In this document: one piece after another, positions 52,196 through 62,300 of the stretch
Layout: each line of letters starts with the position of its first letter
Numbering within the stretch: the stretch's first letter is position 1
NCBI RefSeq assembly: GCF_030929595.1
Contig: NZ_JAVFVR010000015.1
Span: 62,001-126,000 of the forward strand
DNA: 64,000 nucleotides
Reading direction: 5' to 3'
From: Flavobacterium sp. LHD-85
GTDB lineage: Bacteria > Bacteroidota > Bacteroidia > Flavobacteriales > Flavobacteriaceae
Program-made: the position numbers and the translations under genes
The notes under the pieces: model-generated
Seen by the model: only the letters and a program-made list of their open reading frames with translations
Told to the model about the DNA's origin: nothing
The model's database searches: none

Positions 52196-53218
52196 ATGAA
52201 AAAATATCTAATCCTTTTTCTGCTCACGACGATAGGTCTTGCGCAGCAAAAAACATTCACAAATCCGATTCTGCCAACGGGAGCAGATCCTTACAGCACG
52301 TATTACAAAGGTTATTATTACTACACCAACACACTTGGAAACAAACTGGTTTTATGGAAAACAAAAGACCTTTCGGACATTAAAAATGCCGAAAGCAAAG
52401 TGATTTGGACACCACCGAAAAATACCAATTATTCAGCTGAAATCTGGGCGCCAGAGTTTCATATCATCAACGGAAAATGGTATTGCTATTTTGCGGCAGA
52501 TAATGGCGATAACAACAATCACAGAATGTATGTTTTGGAAAATAAATCTTCAGATCCGTTTAAGGGGAATTTTGAGTTTAAAGGAAAAATTGCTGCGAAA
52601 ACCGATAAATGGGCAATTGACGGAAATGTTTTCGAGTATAAAAAACAGCTGTACATGATTTGGGCAGGCTGGGAAGGGGACAAAAACGGTCAGCAGAACA
52701 TTTACATTGCTAAAATGAAAAATCCGATGGAGATTGATGGCGATCGTGTTATGATTTCTGCACCAACAAACGATTGGGAAACACATGGTGCTTTACATGA
52801 TGATGTAAATCCGCCGCAGGTAAATGTAAACGAAGGGCCGCAGTTTTTAGAAAGAAACGGTAAAATCTTTATTGTGTTTTCAGCAAGTGGCTGCTGGACC
52901 GATTTCTATGCTTTAGGCTTATTATCGTTTGTTGGCGATAATGACTTGTTAGATGCAAATGCTTGGAAGAAGTCTCCTGAACCGATCTTTAAACAATCTG
53001 AGAAGAATAAAGTGTATGCGCCAGGGCATAATTCATTCTTTAAATCTCCTGACGGAAAAGAAGATTGGATTTTATACCACGCCAACTCAAATCCAGGCGA
53101 GGGTTGTGGCAACAAAAGATCGCCAAGAATGCAGAAAATTGATTGGGATACGAATGGATTTCCTGTTTTAGGCGAGCCAGTCAGCGAAGGAACGCCATTG
53201 GCCATTCCCTCAAATTAA
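52196..53218 (+). CDS. GH43-family glycoside hydrolase
   Basis: A 340-residue secreted protein with signal MKKYLILFLLTTIGLAQQ. The GH43 triad is intact: Asp31 in TGADPYSTYYKGYYYY (base), Asp142 in WAIDGN (pKa modulator) and Glu213 in NEGPQFL (acid). EIWAPEFHIINGKWYCYFAA and the GHNSFFKSPDGKEDWILYHAN end are characteristic. The inverting family removes alpha-L-arabinofuranose or beta-D-xylose. It follows GH2 and precedes the epimerase by 22 bases. Confidence 0.94.
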   Translation: MKKYLILFLLTTIGLAQQKTFTNPILPTGADPYSTYYKGYYYYTNTLGNKLVLWKTKDLSDIKNAESKVIWTPPKNTNYSAEIWAPEFHIINGKWYCYFAADNGDNNNHRMYVLENKSSDPFKGNFEFKGKIAAKTDKWAIDGNVFEYKKQLYMIWAGWEGDKNGQQNIYIAKMKNPMEIDGDRVMISAPTNDWETHGALHDDVNPPQVNVNEGPQFLERNGKIFIVFSASGCWTDFYALGLLSFVGDNDLLDANAWKKSPEPIFKQSEKNKVYAPGHNSFFKSPDGKEDWILYHANSNPGEGCGNKRSPRMQKIDWDTNGFPVLGEPVSEGTPLAIPSN

Positions 53219-53240
53219 AATCATTTCAAAAAATATAAAA

Positions 53241-54416
53241 ATGAAAAATATTCAAATTGCTGCAGTTTTGTTGCTGGCAGTTTTCCAATTCAGCTGTAAA
53301 GACAGTAAAAAGGAAAATCCGGCTTCAAAAGAAAGCTCAGAAATCAAATCAGATTCGATAAAAACAGTTTTAGAAGCCAAAAACTTCGATACGATTATCG
53401 ATGGTAAAAAAGTCGGTTTGTATTGGATCGAAAATAAAGATATAAAAGCTGCATTTACCAACTATGGCGGGCGATTAATAGGTTTATGGGTTAAAGATAA
53501 AAACGGGAAACCAACCGATGTTGTGGTCGGAATGAATAGTGTGAAAGGCTTTAAAACGTCAACAGAACCTTATTTTGGAGCTGCAATTGGAAGAGTTGGC
53601 AACAGAGTTGCATTAGGCAAGTTTACGCTCGAAGGAAAACACTGTCAGATTCCGCTTAATAACGGAAAGAATGCGCTGCACGGTGGTGTAAAAGGATTTC
53701 AAGATGTAGTTTGGAATGCTGAAAAGACAAACGAAAATACTTTGGTTTTTACTTATGTTTCGCCAGATGGAGAGCAAGGTTTTCCAGGAAATTTAAACGT
53801 TAAAGTCACTTATACGCTTACAGATGATAATGCCGTGAGAATGGAATATGAAGCGACAACCGATAAAACTACGATTGTCAATTTAACTAATCATGCTTTT
53901 TTCAATTTGAATGGAGAAGGAAGTGGGACAATCTTAAATCACGAATTACAGATTTACGGAGACAAATTTACACCGGTTGATGAAGGTTTGATTCCGACTG
54001 GCGAATTGAAATCGGTAAAAAATACGCCATTCGATTTTACATCAAAACATAAAATTGGCGAAAGAATAGAAACCAAAGACGAACAGCTGAAATTTGGTAA
54101 AGGTTATGACCACAATTACGTGCTTAATGCAACGAAAAAAGATGGATTTGTTCATGCGGCAATGATTAAAGGTGATATTTCAGGTATTACTTTAGATATT
54201 TATACAGAAGAGCCTGGACTACAATTTTATAGCGGAAACTTTATGCAGAGTAAAAATACCTTTAAATCAGGTGCTAAGGATGATTTTAGAACCGCTTTTG
54301 CGTTAGAAACACAGCACTTTCCAGATGCACCAAATCAGCCAAAATTCCCTCAAATAACTTTAAAAGCAGGAGAGAAGTATCATACGGTTTCTTTGTATCA
54401 ATTTTCGGCTAAATAG
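53241..54416 (+). CDS. galM: Aldose 1-epimerase (galactose mutarotase), lipoprotein
   Basis: A 391-residue mutarotase that interconverts alpha- and beta-anomers of released sugars. Lipobox Cys19 in LLAVFQFSCKD indicates a periplasmic membrane anchor. His147 (NALHGGVKGF) and His218 (NLTNHAFFNL) with catalytic Glu356 (FALETQHFPDA) are all present; TEEPGLQFYSGNFM is typical. Within the PUL it suggests that galactose, arabinose or xylose is a product needing anomer conversion before uptake. Confidence 0.93.
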   Translation: MKNIQIAAVLLLAVFQFSCKDSKKENPASKESSEIKSDSIKTVLEAKNFDTIIDGKKVGLYWIENKDIKAAFTNYGGRLIGLWVKDKNGKPTDVVVGMNSVKGFKTSTEPYFGAAIGRVGNRVALGKFTLEGKHCQIPLNNGKNALHGGVKGFQDVVWNAEKTNENTLVFTYVSPDGEQGFPGNLNVKVTYTLTDDNAVRMEYEATTDKTTIVNLTNHAFFNLNGEGSGTILNHELQIYGDKFTPVDEGLIPTGELKSVKNTPFDFTSKHKIGERIETKDEQLKFGKGYDHNYVLNATKKDGFVHAAMIKGDISGITLDIYTEEPGLQFYSGNFMQSKNTFKSGAKDDFRTAFALETQHFPDAPNQPKFPQITLKAGEKYHTVSLYQFSAK

Positions 54417-54612
54417 TAATGAGTTTTGAGCTAGAAATTAGGAGTTGGAAAACGTTATGCGAAAGGCTTTTTTGTGAAAAATAAAAAGGAGTTTTTTGAA
54501 GCTAATTGACGGATTTTTAACAAAATTTGCATCATAGAGGTTTTCTATAGTATTGTTTTAACTAATTGATTTTTAGTTTTTAAACAGAATTAATTAAATA
54601 AAAAGTTTAATA

Positions 54613-55593
54613 ATGAAAATAAAAAAATATTTTACGCTTTTAAGTCTGTTTTGTGTCTTTGTTTGCTGTTCTCAAGAGAAAGAAACGGTTAAAAAAACGA
54701 CTTCAAAAGAGCAGCCAATCTTGTTGGCAGATCCAACCATTTTTTATGAAAATGGAGTTTATTATTTGTATGGAACCACAACAGGAGATTTTCCGAACGG
54801 AGAAGGTTTTCAGGTGTACACTTCATCTGATTTAAAAAAGTGGAATGGTCCCGTTGGAGCACAAAATGGTTTGGCATTAAAAAAAGGAGAAGCTTATGGA
54901 ACGAAAGGTTTTTGGGCACCGCAGGTTTTTAGATACAACAATAAATTTCACATGATCTATACTGCCGATGAGAATATTGCTATGGCAAGCAGTGATAGTC
55001 CGCTTGGGCCATTTAAAAACGATTCTAAGGCTCCAATGTTTAATTCGGGCAAACAGATCGATCCTTTTGTTTTTGTTGATCAGGATGGCAAAAAATACCT
55101 TTATCACGTGCGTTTGACCAATGGGAACCGAATTTTTGTGGCTGAACTGAAAGATGATTTGTCTGGAATTAAAGAAGAAACGCTGAAGGAATGTATTTCT
55201 GGCGTTCTTCCATGGGAAAATACTCAGAATGTTTCCTGGCCAGTTACAGAAGGCCCAACGGTCTTAAAACACAATGATTTGTATTATATGATTTACTCTG
55301 CAAACGATTTTAGAAATCCGGATTATGCAGTAGGTTATGCGACGGCTAAGAGTCCGCTTGGACCTTGGGAAAAAGCGACTGAGAGTCCGATCATTAGTAA
55401 AAAAGATGTTGGAATTAACGGAGTGGGTCACGGTGATGTTTTCTATGATAAAAGCGGAAAAATGAAATATGTGCTGCATACTCATTTTAGCAATAGCGGG
55501 GTTTCACCAAGAAAAGCAGGAATTATCGATATTGATTTTGAAGGAAATAAAATCAAAGCAAATGCTAAAAGTTTTGTTTTACTGGAAGAATAA
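54613..55593 (+). CDS. GH43-family glycoside hydrolase, lipoprotein
   Basis: A 326-residue lipoprotein, with acceptor Cys18 or Cys19 in VFVCCSQ. The propeller carries Asp40 (LADPTIFYENGVYYLYGT), Asp150 (KQIDPFVFVDQDGKKYLYH) and Glu213 (VTEGPTVLKHNDLYYMIYS), the GH43 triad. FWAPQVFRYNNKFHMIYTAD and GVGHGDVFYDKSGKMKYVLHTHFS support this. It is about 195 bases after the epimerase and is the last gene before a strong terminator, so it ends the PUL. Its sequence differs clearly from the GH43 at 52196, suggesting a different linkage. Confidence 0.93.
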   Translation: MKIKKYFTLLSLFCVFVCCSQEKETVKKTTSKEQPILLADPTIFYENGVYYLYGTTTGDFPNGEGFQVYTSSDLKKWNGPVGAQNGLALKKGEAYGTKGFWAPQVFRYNNKFHMIYTADENIAMASSDSPLGPFKNDSKAPMFNSGKQIDPFVFVDQDGKKYLYHVRLTNGNRIFVAELKDDLSGIKEETLKECISGVLPWENTQNVSWPVTEGPTVLKHNDLYYMIYSANDFRNPDYAVGYATAKSPLGPWEKATESPIISKKDVGINGVGHGDVFYDKSGKMKYVLHTHFSNSGVSPRKAGIIDIDFEGNKIKANAKSFVLLEE

Positions 55594-55622
55594 AAACTTT
55601 GCGATTTTAGAGTTGATAACGC

Positions 55623-55654
55623 GGGCTGTCTCAAAGTGAGTCAGCCCTTTTTTT
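55623..55654 (+). terminator. Rho-independent terminator closing the PUL
   Basis: The stem GGGCTG-T-CTCA / TGAG-T-CAGCCC (one T-T mismatch, loop AAG) is followed by seven T residues, 30 bases past the GH43 stop. Confidence 0.88.
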
Positions 55655-55739
55655 AACATTTTAACCTGCTTTTAACACAGATACCATTTTAATATTGTCT
55701 ATTTCAGTTCAGATTCGTACATTGTTAAAAATTACAGAC

Positions 55740-56153
55740 ATGACAAAAAAAATAGAAGATTTAATTCCGCATCGTGCTCCATTTCTCTTTGTAGATGAAA
55801 TTATCTCTTATACAACAGATACAATCATTGGTTTAAAGACGTTTACAGATAAAGATGCTTGGCTTCAGGGCAGTTTTCCTGATTTTAATTTTGTTCCAGG
55901 AACTATTTTAATCGAAGCTATGGCGCAATGTGGCGGTGCCGGAATAAAACTTTTAGGAATTGCAGACGGCGTTTTTGGATTGGTTAGTATGGATAATGTT
56001 GAGTTTTTTGGGGGTGTTGAGTTCAATAAACTCGTTAAATTTGTGGTAAAAAATATTCGTACCAGCGAAAAAATCATAAAACAATCGGGTGAAGCTTTTG
56101 ATGAAGATAAATTGATTATGAAAGGCGAGTGGATGTGTGTGAAGCTTCAGTAA
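55740..56153 (+). CDS. FabZ-like hot-dog protein lacking the catalytic histidine
   Basis: A 137-residue protein from the ATG at 55740 (MTKKIEDLIPHRAPFLFVDEI), the usual opening of 3-hydroxyacyl-ACP dehydratases. The central helix is intact (PGTILIEAMAQCGGAG) with catalytic Glu59. The preceding motif, normally GHFPGxPxxPG, reads GSFPDFNFVPG: the active-site His is Ser45, and the second Gly is also lost. Classical dehydratase activity is therefore doubtful; binding, thioesterase-like or altered chemistry are options. It stands alone between the PUL terminator and a bidirectional hairpin. A longer start at 55695 lacks the family motif. Confidence 0.82.
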   Translation: MTKKIEDLIPHRAPFLFVDEIISYTTDTIIGLKTFTDKDAWLQGSFPDFNFVPGTILIEAMAQCGGAGIKLLGIADGVFGLVSMDNVEFFGGVEFNKLVKFVVKNIRTSEKIIKQSGEAFDEDKLIMKGEWMCVKLQ

Positions 56154-56160
56154 GAGGGTA

Positions 56161-56197
56161 GAAGCGAGACGATAGAAGCGAGACGATAGAAGCAAGA
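56161..56197. repeat. 14-bp tandem repeat GAAGCGAGACGATA
   Basis: Two perfect copies (56161-56174, 56175-56188) and a partial third (GAAGCAAGA, from 56189), directly after the FabZ-like gene. Confidence 0.8.
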
Positions 56198-56296
56198 AGC
56201 TAGATGGTGGAATATTTTTTAGTGGATATTTAGAAAAGAGGTTTTTTAAGCTTCAGAGAAGCTCAATATTTATAGCTTGGGATAAAATTTTAGATT

Positions 56297-56357
56297 AAAA
56301 AGCTCCGGAGGAGCGACATATCTAGCTAAGAAATATGTCACTCCTCTGGAGCTTTTT
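56297..56357. terminator. Bidirectional terminator hairpin AAAAAGCTCCGGAGGAG
   Basis: 25-base arms (56297-56321 and 56333-56357) pair with a single C-A mismatch and one G-T wobble. A-rich and T-rich ends give a U-tail on either strand. It lies between the convergent FabZ-like and OmpA-family genes. Confidence 0.75.
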
Positions 56358-56422
56358 CTATTTGTTTAATCGTAATTCTATAAATATTTTACCTCGCTGG
56401 GATTTTACAAATATTTCTCTTT

Positions 56423-58354
56423 TTACATTTTTGTGATGATGAATTCGCTTCGGCGATTGACTTGGTGTTGTGCTTCTGTACATGGAACTCCGTTAGAGCA
56501 ATTGTTGATTAACTGGGTTTCTCCGTAACCGATTGCGCTTTCGATTCGTTCGGGAGCGACTCCTTGAGAAATGAGATAATCTCTTGTGGCTTTTGCTCTT
56601 CGGTCAGACAATTCTAGATTGTATTGGTCGTTGGCACGAGAATCGGTATGCGATTCAATTTTGATTACGACAGTGTTATACTGATGCATTAAGAGAACTA
56701 CTTTATTTAATTCTATTGCAGCATCATAGCGAATATCTGATTTGTCTAAATCAAAGTATATGATTCCGATTTTGATTTTTAAAAGACCATTTTCTCGCAC
56801 AATCAGAGCAGGATCTAAACCAACTAAAGCTTCTGTTTTTCCTGAGCTGTTTGCAGTTACAATTGCTTTAGTATTGTTGTTGTAATTCTCTTTCGAGACT
56901 TCGATAGTGTAAGGCGTGTTGCAATTTACGTTGTTATTAAAATCGTATTTTCCGTCCAATTGAGAAACGGTTTCGGCTACTTTTATTCCGTTGGCATTTT
57001 TAAGTGTAACCATAGCTCCTGCAATTCTGTTGTTTGAAATGGCATCAAAAACATAACCGCTTATGGCTTGGTTGCACGATCTTTCAAAGGAATAAATATC
57101 GTCATCGCCTTTTCCTGTTTTTCTGTTTGAGCACACAAAACCTTTGTTGGTGGCTTCATTAACGATGTATCCAAAATCGTCTCTATTGCTGTTTAATGGC
57201 GCACCAAGATTGGCTGGCGTGTCAAAAGCTCCGTCATGTATTCTGCTTTCGAATACGTCTAAACCTCCTAAACCTAAAAATCCGTCAGAAGAAAAGTATA
57301 GCGCCTGATCGGTAATGTACGGGAACATTTCGCGGCCAGTTGTGTTTATTTTTTCGCCTAAATTTTTAGGTTCAGAAAATTGATTATTGCCTAAAATATC
57401 TACTACAAAGATATCTGTAGAACCAATAGTTCCCGGCATATCTGAAACGAAATATAGCTTTTTACCATCTTTGCTTACTGAAGGATGTCCAACGGAATAG
57501 TTATCACTGTTAAAAGGCAGTTCTTTAATATCTTTCCAAGAAACGGTGCCATTGCTGTTCTCTGTTGCCGTGGCAGAAAAAATCTTAAGATTATTGATGC
57601 CTTTGCTGTCACGTTTCAGTTTTCCGTTATAATTGTTTCGGGTAAAATAAATTGTTTTTTCGTCTGGAGAAAAAGCGATGCAGGCTTCGTGATATTTGGT
57701 TGTAATATCTTTGCCAAAACGCTCTTTAAAAGTAACGTTTGATTGTGTTTCGCTTATTTTTCCCAATTGCATATTCAAATATGGCTGATCATTCCATCCG
57801 TATTTTTCAGTTTTAAAATACGAAGAATCAATTGTGGTAGAGTAGACTAGATCGCCTTTGTAAAACATCGGACCAAAATCTGAATAGGCTGAATTGATTT
57901 CTAAGTTTTCAAGCAGAAAAGAAGGCTTTATGTTTTCTATATCTTCTAGAGTTATATTTTTAAGCGAAAAATTCTTTGCTCTTGTCGCATCGATTGATTT
58001 TTCTTTTTCTGCAAAAGCCTTCATCCATTTTTTAGCAAGCTCATAATTTTGAGTTCCTTGTAATGACTGTGCATAACGAAATAAATATTCGGCAGAGACT
58101 TCGTTCGGATATTCTGCAATCAGCTTCCCATACCATTTTGATGCACTTGACATTCTGGTATTAAAATAATAAGCATCTCCCAGCCGTTGAAGCGTTTCTT
58201 TAGAAGCATCACCATTATTTATCGAAAGCTCGTACGATTTTGCGGCTTCAACATAATACATCTTATCAAAAAGAGCATCGGCAGCTTTGTTTTTGGTTTG
58301 CGAGTAAATCAGCTGTATAACCAATAATGCGAGTATAGTAATTGTTCTTTTCAT
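56423..58354 (-). CDS. OmpA-family protein with TPR, PD40 and regulatory-like domains (PorE-like layout)
   Basis: A 643-residue cell-envelope protein. After a signal peptide (MKRTITILALLVIQLIYSQ) come TPR-type helices (KAADALFDKMYYVEAAKSYELSINNG, to about 120), WD40/PD40 propeller repeats (about 150-410, e.g. SKDGKKLYFVSDMPGTIGSTDIFVV, ALYFSSDGFLGLGGLDVFESR), a carboxypeptidase-regulatory-like domain (about 430-510) and an OmpA peptidoglycan-binding domain (about 525-643: YFDLDKSDIRYDAAIELNKV, IESHTDSRANDQYNLELSDRRAKA, NRRSEFIITKM). This order is that of PorE, a T9SS component. Here it is linked to a PorP/SprF protein and an adhesin, so it probably anchors that complex. It starts 13 bases after the PorP/SprF gene ends. 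Confidence 0.9.
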   Translation of the reverse strand: MKRTITILALLVIQLIYSQTKNKAADALFDKMYYVEAAKSYELSINNGDASKETLQRLGDAYYFNTRMSSASKWYGKLIAEYPNEVSAEYLFRYAQSLQGTQNYELAKKWMKAFAEKEKSIDATRAKNFSLKNITLEDIENIKPSFLLENLEINSAYSDFGPMFYKGDLVYSTTIDSSYFKTEKYGWNDQPYLNMQLGKISETQSNVTFKERFGKDITTKYHEACIAFSPDEKTIYFTRNNYNGKLKRDSKGINNLKIFSATATENSNGTVSWKDIKELPFNSDNYSVGHPSVSKDGKKLYFVSDMPGTIGSTDIFVVDILGNNQFSEPKNLGEKINTTGREMFPYITDQALYFSSDGFLGLGGLDVFESRIHDGAFDTPANLGAPLNSNRDDFGYIVNEATNKGFVCSNRKTGKGDDDIYSFERSCNQAISGYVFDAISNNRIAGAMVTLKNANGIKVAETVSQLDGKYDFNNNVNCNTPYTIEVSKENYNNNTKAIVTANSSGKTEALVGLDPALIVRENGLLKIKIGIIYFDLDKSDIRYDAAIELNKVVLLMHQYNTVVIKIESHTDSRANDQYNLELSDRRAKATRDYLISQGVAPERIESAIGYGETQLINNCSNGVPCTEAQHQVNRRSEFIITKM

Positions 58355-58366
58355 AGACTATCCGTA

Positions 58367-59290
58367 TTAAAAGAATCTTGGTGATTTTAGTCCTTTTTTG
58401 CGTGAAACCAGTTCAAATCGAAGCATGATTTCGTGCGTGCCGCTATTGTAATTTTGCAATGCGGTTGTGGTGTAATCGTAAGCATAGCCAGCCATAATCA
58501 TTGGTGTAATCTGGATTCCGACAAGACCGCTTACAGAATCTGAAGTACGATATGAGGCTCCTAGCGTCAATACATTGTTGAACATAAAATTGGCCGAGAA
58601 ATCGGCAATTATAGGCGCACCGGCAACATATTTCACTAAAACAGCAGGTTTAAATTTGGTATGTGCCGAAAGGTCAAAAACATAACCCCCAATAAGATAA
58701 ACGTGTATTCTCTGATTGACTAAATCTTCGCTGATATCATCGTAAGTATAACGTTCGCGGGTCATAAAATTCGGAACCGAAAGCCCGATATAATCCCTCT
58801 CTCCATGCCAGTACAATCCAGCGCCAATGACAGGAAGGAATTTGTTGGTAATGTTTTCACGAAATTGCACATCGGGATCTTTATAGCTTCCTTTAGACCA
58901 ATCGATATTGATGACGCGTCCACCGCCTTTTATACCAAAAGAAAGCTTGTGCGTTTCGCCAGATTTAATGGTGTAAGAGAAATTAGCATCCAGATATTGT
59001 TCTTCTGTTGGTCCGATTTCTTCATTTACAATCGAAATTCCAAGACCCACATTTTTTCCGACTGGTGTATCGAGAGAAAAACTTTGAGTATCTGGTGCGC
59101 CTTCGATACCAACCCACTGCGTTCTTAAAAGACCTGTTACGGTTAAATGTCCAAGAGATCCTGCATAAGCTGAGTTTACGGTCATTGTATTGTACATATA
59201 TTGCGTGTATTGCGGGTCCTGTTGTGCAAAGGCTCCATATACCGAGAATAGAGTAATTATCGCGAAAACCTTTTTTATATTTTTAATCAT
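58367..59290 (-). CDS. PorP/SprF-family type IX secretion-associated outer-membrane protein
   Basis: A 307-residue beta-barrel protein from the ATG at 59290 (MIKNIKKVFAIITLFSVYGAFAQ), which places the signal peptide at the N-terminus; an ATG at 59332 is possible. The opening QDPQYTQYMYNTMTVNSAYAGS is diagnostic of the PorP/SprF family. Barrel strands continue to IMAGYAYDYTTTALQNYNSGTHEIMLRFEL. SprF is needed for secretion or surface attachment of the gliding adhesin SprB, and genes of this family usually sit beside the adhesin they serve, as here. Confidence 0.94.
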   Translation of the reverse strand: MIKNIKKVFAIITLFSVYGAFAQQDPQYTQYMYNTMTVNSAYAGSLGHLTVTGLLRTQWVGIEGAPDTQSFSLDTPVGKNVGLGISIVNEEIGPTEEQYLDANFSYTIKSGETHKLSFGIKGGGRVINIDWSKGSYKDPDVQFRENITNKFLPVIGAGLYWHGERDYIGLSVPNFMTRERYTYDDISEDLVNQRIHVYLIGGYVFDLSAHTKFKPAVLVKYVAGAPIIADFSANFMFNNVLTLGASYRTSDSVSGLVGIQITPMIMAGYAYDYTTTALQNYNSGTHEIMLRFELVSRKKGLKSPRFF

Positions 59291-59345
59291 AGCCAATTCT
59301 ATTTTGGTTAATCCTATTCTTAAACTTTTCATTTTCTGGATGGTT

Positions 59346-62300
59346 TTATTTGAGGTAAAGCCATCCAGAGGTTTTTTTAGATCCGTCTCCTAAATCAAGG
59401 ATATAGAAATAGGTTCCTTCAGGAAGCGTTTTGGCAGAACCTTCCGCTTTTCCGTCCCAAGTGTTTTTATAGCCTTTTTGATAATAAACCAAATTACCCC
59501 AGCGGTTAAAGATCTCCAACTGGTTATTAGGATATCTCTCAATACAATCAATATAGAAGTAATCGTTTTGGCCGTCATCATTTGGTGAAAACTCATTGTA
59601 GATTTTGAGACAGTTTGGCGAAACAGTGGCAGTGTCCTGATTGTTTGCCGGATTTGTATCGATCTGATCTAGTTTTGTCAAATGTGCCGTGTTCAGATAA
59701 TCATTAAAATCGACAACTTTAACTGTTAAAGTCAGCGTTTGTAAAGCTCCAGTATTGATTGATGGAATACTCCAAATGCCTGTTTTAGGGTCATAAGCTC
59801 CTGAAGTTACAGTTGAGCTTATAAATGAGTATCCTTTTGGCAATGCATCCTGCACTTCTACATTTGTAGCATTTATACTGCCACGATTTTCTGCTGTAAT
59901 AGTAAAGGTTACCTGAGAGTCCATTGGAACATCGGTTTTATCTACTTCTTTATTGATGGCTATATCTGTAGAAGGAACATTGATAAATTCAGAATCTTCA
60001 TCATCCTCGCTTTGGTCTCCATTATCGTTATTTGGAGTCGAATCTGGATCAAATTGATTGCTGGCAGTTACTTGAGCAATATTAACATAATCAGTGCTTT
60101 CTAAGCCAAGAGGGTTGGCTACAGTTGCTTGGTACGTTAGTGTAATGCCTCCAACAGGAACGGTTAAATCGACCCATTTTATAATGTCTTTACTGAAGAT
60201 ACCTCCATTATTGATGTTTGAAATATTCTTGAATCCAAGCGGTATCAGGTCTTCAACAGCAACTCCAGTAGCGGTGCTTGGCCCATCATTATTAAGCTGA
60301 AGCGTAAATGTTACAACTTCGTTTACATTAGCGTTTTTGTTGCTGGCTGTTTTTTCCAAACTTAAATCGGCAACTGCAATTTTGATTTGTAAGCTGTCAT
60401 AATCATCTTCTGTTATAACTCCGTTATTTGGAGTCGAATCAGGATCGGGCAGGTTACTGGCAATAACCTCGGTTATATTTGTGTATTCGCCTGCTGTGCC
60501 CGTTGGCTTATCCACTGTTGTATAAATATCTAGGGACTGATCTGTTCCGGTAGGAATATTTCCGACATTCCAAATACCTGTGACATAGTTGTATAATCCG
60601 CTTGTAGGGCTACTTGTCTGATAAGTAAATCCAGGTGGAAGCAAGTCTTTGACTCTTACGCCAGATGCATCTGCAGGCCCGTCATTAGTAACGGTAACTG
60701 TAAAAATTACCGTTGAGCCTACATCATAGACGGCATCCTGATTAAGAGCTGTTTTTTTAATAGATAAATCTGCCATTACAATTACCGGTGCAACAGAAAT
60801 ACTGTCATAATCATCCTCAGTCGTAACGCCGTTGCCTGGTGTACTATCCGGATCATGCTGATCTGCGGTCATGATTTCGGCTATATTTAAATATTCGTCT
60901 GTAGTGCCTGTTGGACTTTTTACAAAAACATTTAAAATCAAAGTATGGCTATTTCCAGGCAGTATAATTCCAGGAGACCATTCGCCAGTTGCAGGATTAT
61001 AAGCTCCTGAAGTCGAATTATAGAAAATGTAATCATACCCAGAAGGCAATACATCTTTTATAGTTACACCTGTAGCATTGCTCGGACCTGAATTGGTTAC
61101 TGTAATTGAGAAAGATATCTGCGAACCTACTGCAGGAGTAAGTATGTTGTTAATTACTTTTTTCTCAATAGAAAGATCAGCCACTGCAGGAACTGGTGTC
61201 AGTAGTAAAGAACTGATATCGTCTTCGCCAATGACATTGTTATTTGGTGTCGAATCTGGATCTAATTCATTGGATGCGTAAACTTCAGCGATGTTTAAAT
61301 AATCTCCTGTTGTATTTACTTTTGCACCAATTAATAAAGATTCTGAACCTCCACTTGGTATGTTTCCAACTTCCCATAGTCCAGTGGTATTGTAATATTG
61401 ACCAGATGTTGAACTGTATACCACATATTCGTAACCGCTTGGCAGCATATCTTTTACTTGAACGCCTGTTGCGGTTTGTGGGCCACTATTTTTTACGGTT
61501 ATTTCAAACGTAACTGTTGAGCCAAAGATAGGGCTTGAATTGCCACCTACTATTGATTTAATTAGTGATAAATCGGCTGATGCTGGAATCGGAGCTGTTG
61601 TTATTTCTGCATAATCGTCTTCTGTAGTAATTCCGTTATTCGGAGTTGAATCTGGGTCGGGAAGACTGCTCGCGGTTACTTCAGTTGTGTTTAAATAATT
61701 TCCTGTAGTGTTTACAGTTGCTGTTAATTGAAGTGTTTGTGCGTCTCCGCTTGCTAAAGAACCAATAATCCATTTTCCGTTTGTACTGGTATATGTTCCT
61801 TTTGTTGCTGTAAAACTATTAAAAGTATAACCAGAAGGCAGTAAATCGGTTACTTCGACGCCTGTTGCATTTTGTGGCCCCTGATTGGTTATGACTATTT
61901 CAAAAGTAACTGGAGCTCCAATTAATGGAGTGGCATTGTTAACGGTTTTAGTTAAAGATAAATCGGCTGCTTGTCCTAAAGGAGAAGTAGTTGCCGTACC
62001 ATAATCATTTTCAGTTGGTACTCCGTTGCCTGGAGTCGAATTAGGATCAGGCAGGCTACTTGCAGTCACTTCTGCAATGTTTTCATAATTTCCTGTCGGA
62101 TTTACAGTTGCAGTTATGCGCAACACTTGCGAATCTCCATTTAAGAATGAACCAATTATCCATTTCCCTGTTGCAGCATTGTAAGTTCCTTTTGTAGCGC
62201 TGTAATTAGCGAAAGTATAGCCAGAAGGCAATAAATCGGTTACTTCGACCCCAGTAGTATTTTGAGGACCATTGTTTGTTGCAATTATTTCAAAAATAAC

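Noticed and set aside
53252..53461. Minus-strand frames opposite PUL genes (e.g. 53252-53461, 55264-55485)
   Set aside because: They are antisense shadows of well-supported epimerase and GH43 genes and show no coding signature of their own.
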